Shown here piece by piece: positions 1 to 9,095 of a DNA stretch of 21,325 bases. The DNA is from Byssochlamys sp. IMV 00236 (lineage: Eukaryota; Ascomycota; Eurotiomycetes; Eurotiales; Thermoascaceae). Position numbers and translations under genes: made by a program. Every line of letters begins with the position of its first letter. The stretch's first letter is position 1. The DNA is taken from positions 1 to 21,325 of the forward strand of contig MSJH02000824.1 in the NCBI GenBank assembly GCA_001931875.2, in the 5' to 3' direction. The notes beneath the pieces were generated by a model. That model saw only the letters and a list, made by a program, of their open reading frames with translations, had not been told where the DNA came from and ran no database searches.

Positions 1-417
1 GGTCTAGGCGGCCGCGTCGACCAGGCTTTCTCCCAGATCCATCATCTATACGCCATGGCTCGACATGAGGATAGTCCGGGCGAACTGTACCTCGTTTCAG
101 AAGAGAGTATTTCGTTTATTCTTCGGACGGGACGGAATGTGATCCGGACGCCGGGGGCGAGGAGGGCGAAAGGTTCTTCCAAAGATACTAATCCCGATGG
201 TGTCTACTATTTAGAAGAAAATATCGGCATTCTCCCTATTTCTGGCCCCGCGGTGATTTCAACTACCGGATTCGAATGGGACGTTAGTGACTGGCGGACT
301 GAAATGGGCGGGCAGATCAGTACGAGTAATCATATTCGAGCGGATGTGGTGAGTGTCGAGACGAATGAGCGGGTTTTGTTCACGGCGGAGTTGGCGGGGA
401 GGTTTAAGGCGAGGTGA
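1..417 (+). CDS. THI80: Thiamine pyrophosphokinase, C-terminal part (5' truncated by window edge)
   Basis: The frame is open from base 1 to the TGA at 415-417 and gives 138 residues of a protein whose start lies upstream of the window. Thiamine pyrophosphokinase transfers pyrophosphate from ATP to thiamine to make the cofactor TPP in the cytosol. The visible part starts with the conserved GLGGRVDQ motif (bases 1-24), the fungal version of the GGRFDH/Q active-site motif. It is followed by a Q-x-H-x-LY helix, an LVSEES strand, a GILPI segment, the STTGFEWDV motif and GGQISTSN, which correspond in order to the LLP-thiamine-binding segments of the human and yeast enzymes (TTGLKWNL and STSN). The ATG at 55 is internal, because the conserved motif lies upstream of it. 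No intron is visible in this part. Identity is firm; the N-terminal domain cannot be judged. Confidence 0.9.
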   Translation, partial: GLGGRVDQAFSQIHHLYAMARHEDSPGELYLVSEESISFILRTGRNVIRTPGARRAKGSSKDTNPDGVYYLEENIGILPISGPAVISTTGFEWDVSDWRTEMGGQISTSNHIRADVVSVETNERVLFTAELAGRFKAR

Positions 418-1724
418 GGTAGACTCGACTGGATGAACGGGGTGTGTTGATATATATATATGTATAGAAGTCCTGGATAGGATTTGCTGGGTAGGTTAGA
501 TATTTAGCTTTCACTATAGGTGGTTAGTACAGTGCATTACTTGTATATTCGGTTTTATATATATGGATCTTCAATGATTCTCTTGACCTTATCTGAGAGT
601 ACCCAAAGAGAATGAAACTACCAACAATATCCATCATGCAAATTTATAACCACAACCACAACACGATTCAAAATTATACAAAATCCCAAACCAGCTAAAT
701 ACAAAAATCAACAATTCCACCCCTAAAGTAAAATTCCCAGCTTATTTCATCGAAGATAAAATAGAACAGCAGCAAGATCTACCCTAAACAACTTAAATTA
801 CTTGCCTGCTTGCTTCTTTGTCTAGGGTAAAGGGAGGAGATTTAATCTTATATTTATTTATCTTTAGCACACAAAGAATCTAGATTCTAGTAATCTAGTA
901 GGTTCTATCCTATATTTAGGACTTTCTGCAACCGGATAATTAATAGATCACTTGGCGGTTTGCTTTATACGCAGGATACAATGCGCACTTCCCACTTTTA
1001 CTCCTATATCAATAAGGAACCTACTAAAATAACTAAAGCAAGGATAGGATATATATAACCCAAAACACATCATTTCATTCCTTTGTTCCTTCCCTTCTTT
1101 CTTTATTTATTCCTTACATACATCATACTGTTTAACCCTCCCGTCCCCTTCCCTTCCCTCCCCCCTCCCTCCTCTCCCGCTCCTTTAACCAAGTTAAAAG
1201 ACGACGAAAAGTTCTCAATTCAGCAGACTGAAATAAAATAAAAAGCTAAAACAGCAGACAGAGCAAGAGACAAAAAAAAAAACAAGCAAAATACTCCCCC
1301 TTACCAAGTAACCCACAATTTCCCCGGCAATGTAATCGAGCAAGAAACGAAGGGATATCTGAATAGTCAAGTATAAGAGAGGAGGGAGAAAAAAGCATAA
1401 ACACCTAACTAAAGGAACTAGCTTCTCAGAATGCGTGACGGATAGACTAGACTAGACCAGCCAAGCAAGAAAAGAAACAAGAAAAAAAGCACACCCACGT
1501 TACATAAACCCAGTAATAACCACATGACGACGTCGAGAGAGCCAGTTCCTCGGCAAAATCCAAGAATCACCGTTCAGTCTCTCTTTTCGAGAGGGGTTAT
1601 ATCCATATAATTACATATATGGCTATCTCCCTCCCCGGTTTCTAACTCCACATATATAAAACGTAAAAGTACAATGAATGCACTTGGTAAAAACTCGAAT
1701 TGAACCCCGGAGAGGACCAGTTTT
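418..1724. other. Gene-free interval between convergent genes
   Basis: This stretch of 1.3 kb lies between the 3' end of THI80 (+) and the 3' end of the next gene (-), so it should hold two 3' UTRs and terminators. No reading frame of useful length is present on either strand. It is AT-rich with short TA runs near 450-560. It contains a strongly strand-biased pyrimidine tract at about 1137-1188, and A-rich purine stretches from 1190 to 1500. No RNA gene could be recognised. Confidence 0.7.
1137..1188 (+). repeat. C/T-rich pyrimidine tract
   Basis: The plus strand is almost pure C and T here, interrupted only by single G residues, and is preceded by further T/C-rich sequence from about 1078. 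Tracts of this kind commonly lie just upstream of transcription starts in Aspergillus promoters. No coding frame follows on the plus strand. It could also be a purine-rich part of the minus-strand neighbour's 3' UTR. Confidence 0.6.
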
Positions 1725-2987
1725 TCACTTCTTCAGAATAGCCTCGTACAGGCTGCCGATACCGCCAATGGCCGTGCCGGTGAGGACGCCAGCCCACTGT
1801 CCGGGAATCGATACATTCACTTTCTCAATGGAGAAGTTGCTGTAGATGTCCCAGAAAGTGAAGTGGTTCGCGTACACCAGGTACGAGATTAGAGCTTTGG
1901 CAATATTGTAGACAAGAGGGTCGAAGCTGGCCTTGTCCTGGCTCGAAGAGGCTGTGCGCCGCGTGCCATACGAGTGGCTGGCGGCAGGTTGGCCGGCCTT
2001 GAGGCTCAAGTTGAAGAAGTACGCAAAGGTCAGAGGGAGGAACAGGCTCGTGGTCAGCCACAGGGAGAAAGGCGCCCAGAAGGAGCCGGTGAGCAAGACG
2101 AACAGATCGGGAACCTTGACGGCAAACTCTGGGGTGTGGATCGCATCGACAGCAGCGACGGTGGTCAGGAACTTCAGGGGCACGAGCTCCTTCACGAGGC
2201 TGAATCCTTCGAGGGCGATGATGATAGCCTCAATGGACTTGACGCTGCTCAGCGCCGAGCGGAGAGAATCCGTGTGCTCGGTCAGGCGAGAGGCAGCCCA
2301 CGCATCCGACACCTTCTTGCGCGCAAGAGCCGTCTGGCGATCAATTGCCTCCGTCACGACCGCCGGCGACGGGGGCAGCGAAGCAGTGAACGACAGCGGC
2401 GACCGGGCCGGAGTGCGAGTGGTAACCGGAACAGGACTCTTGATCACGCTGCCCGAGTCGGATTCATCACTAAACAGCGGTCAATAAACTAATAATCAAC
2501 CAAAGCAATCCTTGTTGCATCGCGTCACGTCTGAAATCCAGAGAGACGCGCGCGCACACACACAGAGGATTCAAGAAAACAAAACAAAAAAACGTACGTA
2601 ACGTCCGACTCTTCCTTCGCCTTGGTCGTTCTCCGGCGCGCAGACTTCTTGATGTCGTCACCAGAGGCGATCGCATCAGTCTTGGGCTCTTTCTTGACAG
2701 GCGACGAGAGACGCGACGGCTGAGACAGTCGTCGGTAGTAATCCGCGAAGCGCTTGTCGCCAGAGAAGATGTCTTTATTCGAACTGAGATGCTCATCGAG
2801 CGCGGTCTCGAGTTCTGCTTTCAAAATGCCCGCCTCACTGAATCCGAACGAAAAAAAAAAAGCATTAGTGATCCAGAGGCTGACATTCACTGCGCGCGAC
2901 AACGTACCGCTTCAGATCAGAGACATCAGCAAGGTTCAACAAGTCACCTTTGCGGAGACTCTTGAGGTAGGGAAGTCCGGCAGACAT
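1725..2987 (-). CDS. Fungal membrane protein with helix-extension-helix-like N-terminus, function unknown
   Basis: Three exons (2987-2908, 2837-2598, 2469-1725) with GTACGT donors and CAG/TAG acceptors give 354 residues. The joins keep frame: CG|T restores Arg27 and AC|T restores Thr107. Residues 5-65 form two short helices separated by a loop (LKSLRKGDLLNLAD then LKAELETALDEHL), which resembles the SAP/HeH fold of the Heh/Src1 inner nuclear membrane proteins. A linker follows with a basic cluster near residue 90 (KKSARRRTTKAK), then an acidic Ser/Asp patch. The C-terminal part has hydrophobic segments at about 227-261, 295-315 and 331-352. Family knowledge suggests a conserved but uncharacterised Eurotiales protein. 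A nuclear-envelope or ER location is inference from the HeH-like region, basic cluster and membrane segments. The gene is tandem with the carrier gene, 530 bases upstream. The exon model is good; the function is unknown. Confidence 0.82.
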
Positions 2988-3517
2988 GATGGGCGATTAA
3001 TATATGGGCCGAGATCGCGTGGACCATGCGACAGTAACGATATATAGAGCGACAGAACGCGATGTATAGAAGTGCGCCGCGGGGCAAGAGATGTTCAGGG
3101 AGATCGGTGATGGAGTTGGGATAGTTTAACTGGGGGGGTTTGGAGGAGAAGCTCGTGGGGCGGCAGATCAGGTGTTGTTTACATCCGTTGGACTAGCGTG
3201 TTTTTCGCCGCGCCAACGTCAACATGCCGATCATATTTATATCTAGAGTATACAATACATTATTGGAAGAAGCGATGATCGATCTATTCGAGCCTATCGT
3301 ACAGCGTGTCCAGCTCTATCAACACATACAGCACAAAATCTATCAACGGACACCAGTCCAACATGCGTGCAGATACAGAAAAATGCCAAATGACGACCGT
3401 GAAACGCCCAACATGCCGCCCGCTCATCCCATGCTTCTATCCAAGTCTGCCTCTGGGTACAGAGCATTCGTCCGGCCGCATTCGAGCTGGAAGGGAAAAA
3501 AGAACGATTCTAGTAAA
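2988..3517. promoter_or_regulatory. Intergenic region, promoter of the HeH-like membrane protein gene
   Basis: This is 530 bases between the start of the HeH-like gene and the stop of the carrier gene, both on the minus strand. A CTATATATC sequence on the minus strand at about 3037-3046 lies roughly 50 bases upstream of the ATG and could act as a TATA-like element. The half nearest the carrier gene should be its 3' UTR. Open frames here (3224-3578, +) lack any recognisable protein features. Confidence 0.4.
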
Positions 3518-5022
3518 TCATAATGGTCGCAGATCATCCACTGTCTGCCACGAATCCATCTGTTTCAGGAGGAACTGATACAGCACCAGCATCGTTCCAC
3601 TCTGGACGCTGGTCCATAAACCTCGTGGACCCACGCCACGAAACCATCCGACAATTCCTTCTGTCCTGTAGATGATCTTTAGACCCGTGAAGAAGGACGA
3701 AGTGTCGAGGACGGTAGCACCAGGCCGGGACATTGACGGCGTCGAAGTACAGATGGGACGTGCATGCGTCCGCGTATTCGTAGCTGATGGTTGAGTGGAC
3801 TGACGCCGCGACCCATCGCTCTTCACGGATTTCTCAGTGGACCGAGCTTCCGATCCCGAGCTGCTGGGATTCAATTGCGTCTGGATTCTGGTCTTGACGA
3901 CGTCCATCGGGCAAGTCATGACTCCCGCCATACCACCAGCCGTCGTGGCAGTCAAAATCTCCAGCCCGAGGCTAAGATCCTTAGTGCCCGCCCATTCCTG
4001 GGCCAGTTCTCGTTCCTGCTCATAAAAGGCGAACTGCAGCGCAGAAAACGGCAGGTCTCTGAAAATGGTCGCCTTGTATCCGTAGAACAGTGCTGAGAAA
4101 CCTTCCTGGCGAACAATTGTCCGCAATGCGTCTCTAGTCGATCTATAATTATAGCCGGAAGTGAAATAAGGGTTATTATATCGTCCCTGGAGCTGCAACC
4201 GGGTCTTTAGCACCTCCGAAGGAACATATACGATCGAGGCAGCCAGATCCGCAAGGAAACCTGTCGAGTGATTAGAATCAACTCCTCAACGCAATTATAC
4301 ACACACACACGCAAAGACAATCCCACTCACCTCCAGTCAGATATGTCACACTAGGATTGATCCCTGCATCCAGCATGTGCCTCTTGCTGAACTCATACAC
4401 TCCAAAGAAGATGAGAGTACCCGGAAACGAGCCAAAGAATGCCGGAGTAACACCACTGTACAGCCCACGAATCCCCTCTTCCCTCAAGATGGTCATATAC
4501 GACGAGGACATGGAGGTGTATTTGGGCGGGAAATGCGGATCGGCCTGCTGCCGGGTCTTCACCGTGTCGAGAGTGTGCATCAGCATGTCCCCGGTCGTTC
4601 CGCCAATGCCACCGGCAAGCATAGACTGTAATTGAGAAATCATTCCGCCGGTCAGCCCACAAAACTCTGTCAGGTCGTCTACGCTCTTCACCCACCGTCC
4701 CCCAAGATTGACTGGGATGCCGGCCGGGGCTTGGATAGCAAAGACGGGACGAACATCGCATGTCCGACGAGAGGCGCCAAAACGCCGCGCGCGAAAGAGA
4801 GGAATTTCATAGACATACATGTAGATACGGCGACCGGTACTCTTCATCTCCTATCTGCGGCTCCCTTGGTCGAACGGCGCCATCCTCCCGTACGCCATTT
4901 TGTACGCTGCCTGCGCCGGCCGTCACCGCCGCCGAATCATTCCGCCCGCCGGTATGTGAAGGAGAGGAGATCGATGAGCCCGCCGAGGTGAAGAAGTTAT
5001 ACACCCGCGAAGACAGGCTCAT
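3518..5022 (-). CDS. MME1: Mitochondrial carrier, Mme1/YMR166C type
   Basis: Three exons (5022-4819, 4625-4331, 4260-3518) give 413 residues. Splice sites are GTATGT...TACAG and GTGAGT...ACAG. The first joins His68 directly to SMLAGGIGG and the second restores Gly167 (G|GT). The protein has the three tandem carrier repeats of the SLC25 family, with signatures at residues 86-95 (TLDTVKTRQQ, Thr in place of the usual Pro), 180-187 (PSEVLKTR) and 284-291 (PMDVVKTR). The missing first Pro, the 'LQLQGRYNNP' stretch after repeat 2 and the 'RDLPFSALQFAFYE' helix match yeast Mme1, reported as an inner-membrane magnesium exporter. The N-terminal 68 residues are low-complexity and fungal-specific. A Ser/Thr-rich loop of about 50 residues (299-347) sits in repeat 3. 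Transport of magnesium is known for yeast; it is inferred here. Confidence 0.9.
4626..4818 (-). other. Intron 1 of the Mme1-type carrier (193 nt)
   Basis: This intron has a perfect GTATGT donor and a TTACAG acceptor. At 193 nt it is the longest intron in the window. It separates the variable N-terminal extension from the first carrier repeat exactly at the codon boundary between residues 68 and 69. Reading through it brings a TGA in four codons, so it must be removed. Confidence 0.85.
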
Positions 5023-6005
5023 AGCAAAAGCGCCGCGGCCCGTATCACGGCGCGGACCAGGCCACGAGCGGAGGCGCGGATATGAGGTGCGGCGAGATTA
5101 TGAGGCAGCGTTGCCACCCACGGACACGCTGCGACGAAGAGGGAACGAAGGGAGAGAAAATCTTCTAAGGAAAGGAAGGAGATGCAATGAAACGCATTAT
5201 ACACCGCTGGAGCCCAGCTGAGAGATCGCCAATGGGTCTATCGCTGCTCGACGAGCGTTCGTGATCGAGTTTCACGTCCAAAATTTTGGCTCGGGCTCGG
5301 CCTCGGGGCTGCCGTTTCTCCGCCACCCGCTCCGGTTAAGGGTTTATGGTAGTTATTATTATTATTATTATCAATGGGTCGTTTTAATTAACAAACTACG
5401 ATGTTAGATGGACTAGTAGTTATCTGATCACTAACGGAAAAAGGATTGCTCTCGGCGACTTCATTAAATGGAAACTTGAACGCCAATCGAAAGTCTGGCG
5501 GCTCGTCTCAGTACTTCTAACTTACGTTATCGCAACCAAAAAGGTACAGAGTGGAATGCACGCCGATAGAGACGAAACTCGGATATAAGGAAACAACGGA
5601 ATAGAAGCGGCGCCGTAGGAAAAAGACCAATTCCAATACGAAAACTAGGGGGAAAAGAACTATAGGGAGGAATTGCGTGCTGACGTGGCTCATAACCATG
5701 ACCATCGTTGACGGAGCTCACGCTGAAATCAAAAGAGGCCATCCGCTGGCAAAGTATTACAAGAAGCATCTCAGAAACTCCGAAGACCAATTCCACGGCA
5801 GACAGGCGATTGGCCCGATATACCTGTGTGTGACGTCTCTTTGATCTCCCCTTAACACTTCCCACTTTTGCATGGGATGTTCGCGCAAGCGATTCGTCCG
5901 TTTTCGTAACTGTGGGTTGGAAAGTGAAGCTGGCTGTAGGCCCCGTTCAGGACTCCAGTTGATTGATTGCAGCCACCAGTTCACTTCCAACCGCTCGATG
6001 CTGCT
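5023..6005. promoter_or_regulatory. Intergenic region, promoter of the carrier gene and 3' region of the TMEM33 gene
   Basis: This is 983 bases without a supported gene. The part next to 5022 should be the carrier promoter. It has no clear TATA box, but reverse CCAAT boxes occur at about 5229 and 5483. A (TTA)6 microsatellite lies at 5353-5370. The part near 6005 is the 3' UTR of the TMEM33-family gene. Minus-strand frames at 5517-5865 have compositions typical of random sequence. Confidence 0.5.
5353..5370 (+). repeat. (TTA)6 microsatellite
   Basis: Six perfect TTA units lie in intergenic DNA about 330 bases upstream of the carrier start codon. Confidence 0.9.
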
Positions 6006-7167
6006 CTACTGAGGCTTCTTGACAGGAGTGCCCCCGTACACCCCAGTGTAGCGCTTCACATCCGTGGCGTCATAGGCCTGACGGACAATACCCTTGAAGG
6101 TCTCCCATCCCTGGCGAACAGGCGGGGGAGTGCTCTGGTGGGAGAGAGCAGTGTCGATGCGCGCGGTGAGGTGCGACACGGCGTTCTGAACAAAGCTGCT
6201 CTGGGCGTGTCGAGCACGGAAGAAGGTGATGTAGATGAGCAGGAGGACCCAGCTGCCCTTGGAGAAAGTGAGAGCGGACAGGACGAGACGGAGGAGGAGA
6301 GCGATCTCGAGGGCGGCCACCAGACCCATGCTGGCATCGTAGTACTTCTTGACGAATTTGCCAATGTTGTCGGCCAGCGGGGACGGCTTGCCAGCCGGCG
6401 GCTTGGGGGAAGAGGGAGAGACGGGGGTAGCTCCGTTGGCAGCCTGGGTCTGGGGCTGCAGGGTCGGGATGAGATAGGTCCTGGTGTAGGTCGCAACGTG
6501 GAAAACCGAATACACGCTGAATGGCAGGAGCGCCAGAGGGACCTGGCGGGAGTAGAGCCAGACAAGGGCCATTGCTGATATCGCGTGAGCAGGGATTCTT
6601 GTGGCCGGCCGAGACAGTTGCACCTACCGAGATACTGGACATTCTCATCACCCGCGAGCTTCAACGCAATGCTGGGGGCACTGCCTTGCAGACGTCCACG
6701 CGCGATATACTGTTTGTACACGACGATTCCGTAGGTCAGAGCAGCGGCAAGGAAGGCCGTACGGTAGGAGAACCTGGCCCAGCGGGAGTAGTAGTTGAAG
6801 GTGATGTAGGAGAGGAAGTAGCGCAGCACGGAGAGGAGCAGGGTCATGTGGCTATCGAGTTTGTCAGTTTCTCTTCTTTGTCATGGGTCTCTCATCTGCC
6901 ATTGAAGCCCAGAAGAGCCGAATGATGCGATTCTTGCGCGTGCCCGCACGATCTGACCCCTCAGGCGGCCCGAAGGAGCTATGACGGTGAAGAACAACGC
7001 CGGAGAGCACATACCCTACGAACCACGCGAACCTGCGCAGAAATAGTCCGTCAGCACCAGCGAAAATCTTCTACAATGGCCGCGAAGGGAGCAACATACT
7101 GCAGCGTCTGAGCCAGCGCCTTGAGCCTCTCAGGCAGAGGCAGCGTCGCGGGAGGAGGAGGAGCCAT
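6006..7167 (-). CDS. POM33: TMEM33/Pom33/Tts1-family ER and nuclear-pore membrane protein
   Basis: Four exons (7167-7100, 7032-7015, 6851-6628, 6574-6006) give 292 residues. All introns are GT-AG (GTATGT, GTATGT, GTAGGT donors) and are 67, 163 and 53 nt long. Exon 2 is only 18 nt and encodes the FAWFVG core. Splicing gives LQ-FAWFVGH-MTLLLSVLRYF, the conserved start of the TMEM33 family. Later landmarks are a Tyr/Arg-rich FNYYSRWARFSYR stretch, the ALVWLYSRQVPLALLPF helix and a long C-terminal hydrophobic pair ending in ITFFRARH. About four membrane segments are visible. Yeast Pom33/Per33 and fission-yeast Tts1 sit in the ER and nuclear envelope, help shape membranes and support pore distribution; that role is inferred here. 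The start ATG has a good context (GCCATGG). The assignment to the family is strong; which yeast paralogue it matches is open. Confidence 0.9.
7015..7032 (-). other. 18-nt microexon (exon 2 of the TMEM33-family gene)
   Basis: The exon is bounded by GCGCAG (acceptor) and GTATGT (donor). It supplies the last base of Gln23, five codons (FAWFV) and the first two bases of Gly29. Reading through either flanking intron reaches a stop, so both introns have to be removed, and the resulting peptide matches the family. Confidence 0.85.
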
Positions 7168-8312
7168 GGCCGCCAGTAAGATGAGGTGAGGTGAGGTAGA
7201 TTGGTTTAGGCAGCGGGAAGGTGATGGAAAGATAACCCAGCAGAAGCGACTACACGACGGACCACACACAGGAGGAGGGAACAATGTCACAGCTAACGAC
7301 AATCGGAGCAGAATCCAGACAGACAAGAAAGAAGAGTAGTCCAGGGAGGCTGGGCGGGAGTTTTGGTGGTGCTCGTGTGCGGCAGGAAAAGGGAAGGGAA
7401 GGTGGTTCTCGATAGTCTTTACGAGTAGGCGGTCGGGAGCTTCAACCATGCACGCTGATTGGTTCAATCGGCCATTTGCTCTCCGCCCTCAGCCGCAGTG
7501 ACGTCTCCGGCGATGATGCAACCAGTTGGATTATCATTATTATTATCATTTTAACAAGTATTATTATTATTATTACCAGTATATGATTATGATATTATAT
7601 TATTATTATATTATATTATAACACTGCATCATCCATCATTCCATTACCAACAAAACCTTGACTACCTAAGTATCTTACCTGCTTCACGTACATCCTTCCT
7701 TGCTGGAAACCTCGCCTCCCGGATCTGGGTCAACCAACTACCTATCCACTTCCCTCTTTCTTCCCCTCTGCCGTTCCGTGGCTTAACTACTGATGTATCC
7801 CAGGATCAGCCTTGCTTGCTGTCACAACTCACAGCAGTCGAAAATACAAATGACAAAATACTATGGTAGAGCACAAACTACCCTACTTGTAGTCTTGTAC
7901 ATATCATATAGCTGTGATGATTACCCCGGATTATCATCTCATCTCACTCACCAGTCAGGAACAGAACGTGGAGAACCCACGCTAGGTAGATCTGAACTAG
8001 TTTATGGTACTTAACTACCCAGTTAACTAAATTACTCGATCGATGCAACCAGAAAGTCTCTGCTTATGATACAACCCCGCCTCTACATGATGATCATCGT
8101 CACCATTGAACATTTATTTAAGAAGTAGTGTAATGCATGTAACTAGTGGATGTATTGTAGTTCCTGACTCTATCATACAAAAATTCCAATCCTTTCCTTT
8201 TCTTCTTCTTCTTTTTTTCGAATAATTCAAATCCAGCAAGTACTGTAATAACAATCGAGAGATTTCCTACCAATTTGTTCGATTCTCCGTATCTACAGAG
8301 AAGCCCACTTAG
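7168..8312. promoter_or_regulatory. Intergenic region: TMEM33 promoter and 3' region of the cysteine-rich gene
   Basis: This is 1145 bases without a supported gene. On the minus strand a CCAAT box (AACCAATCA) lies at about 7455-7465, some 290 bases upstream of the TMEM33 ATG, a good match for a CCAAT-binding (HAP) complex site. An AT/TTA-rich microsatellite block occupies about 7531-7620. The remainder is AT-rich with stops in all frames and contains an AGTTAACT palindrome at 8021-8028. Confidence 0.5.
7531..7620 (+). repeat. Imperfect TTA/ATT microsatellite block
   Basis: About 90 bases are made mostly of TTA, ATT and TATTA units, including a run of at least five TTA units near 7558-7575. 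They are interrupted by short non-repeat pieces, as expected for an old, decaying microsatellite. Confidence 0.8.
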
Positions 8313-9095
8313 TTATCCAGCAGAATACTTCCTCGCCTTCTCCACCGAAATATCCAACGCATAAGGCTTCCTTTTTCGATACCCACTCCGATCCTCATCA
8401 GGACCCATCATCAACAAATCATACAATTCCAGATTCGCCTTCCTCTCACAGTTCCCGCACGGTCTATGACGGAGCACAAAGTAGCGCACTTTTCCCTGGC
8501 GGCGAAGGAGGTTAAAATCGAGCGTCCACCCGACTTTGATCCGGTGCCATTGTTCGAGGTCCGCTTCGGTAGCTGGGTTGTAGACCTGGCGGGAGTAGGG
8601 CTTGTATGTGTACCAGCAGGGTGGCATGTTGAGGTGTGTTGTGGTTTTTCCCTTTTCTTCGTCGTCGTTGATATTGGGATTGGTGGTGTTATTAACGTCT
8701 TTGACGTTGACATCGTTGACTTCTCCATCCCCATCTTCAGGAAGAAGCATCTCATCAAACCGAAAAGCACAATGTATCCTGGCCCTAAAAAACCAATCTT
8801 TCGTATGTCCACACCTCAACTTCAACCTCTTCATAATCTCCCCAAGGCCATTGCGTCGCAGGCTCAGTTTCTGTTTACAATCGAGACATACCCCCGGTAT
8901 ATCAACCTGTCCATATGTCCATCTCTCCTCGTCGCAGCACCGACTGGGGATCCGGCCCGGTTCGGCATTGAAGAGGCCCGGGTTGGGAAACGGGATGCCG
9001 TTCGGGGCGAGGCACCATTCGGGTTTGTATTTGAACCCGACGTTGAGGATGCAGCCACATTGCGTGTAATGTTCGTAGAGGACGAGGTGGCACAT
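8313..9095 (-). CDS. Cysteine-rich hypothetical protein, possible zinc-binding
   Basis: A single exon encodes 260 residues. I do not recognise a named family. Thirteen cysteines are spread along the chain at positions 2, 13, 15, 28, 53, 54, 70, 73, 95, 109, 160, 213 and 216. Several are in metal-binding-like spacing: C13-x-C15, C70-x2-C73, C95-G-H97 and C213-x2-C216. There is no signal peptide and no membrane segment. Residues 119-155 form an acidic, Asn-rich, low-complexity linker (KDVNNTTNPNINDDEEKGK). The C-terminus is basic (YRKRKP). The N-terminal MCHLVLYEHYTQCGC pattern resembles orphan Cys-rich proteins seen in Eurotiales; that is family memory, not a search result. An overlapping plus-strand frame (8466-9122) is rejected because the minus frame has the coherent Cys pattern. 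Zinc binding is inference. Confidence 0.75.
   Translation of the reverse strand: MCHLVLYEHYTQCGCILNVGFKYKPEWCLAPNGIPFPNPGLFNAEPGRIPSRCCDEERWTYGQVDIPGVCLDCKQKLSLRRNGLGEIMKRLKLRCGHTKDWFFRARIHCAFRFDEMLLPEDGDGEVNDVNVKDVNNTTNPNINDDEEKGKTTTHLNMPPCWYTYKPYSRQVYNPATEADLEQWHRIKVGWTLDFNLLRRQGKVRYFVLRHRPCGNCERKANLELYDLLMMGPDEDRSGYRKRKPYALDISVEKARKYSAG

Noticed and set aside
8..22. Adjacent NotI and SalI sites at the window start that look like a cloning adaptor
   Set aside because: The bases encode the conserved GGRVDQ active-site motif of thiamine pyrophosphokinase in the correct frame, so they are genomic coding sequence.
1..54. TPP riboswitch or thiamine-regulated leader next to THI80
   Set aside because: The 5' end of the gene is outside the window, and nothing in the visible part resembles the conserved aptamer.
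5517..5865. Minus-strand open frames of 62-112 codons between the carrier and TMEM33 genes
   Set aside because: The frames overlap each other, have no conserved motif, and lie where a 3' UTR is expected.
5967..6578. 203-codon plus-strand frame opposite the TMEM33 gene
   Set aside because: It is antisense to strongly supported exon 4 of that gene; the Gly/Glu/Asp-rich translation is a mirror of its codon use.
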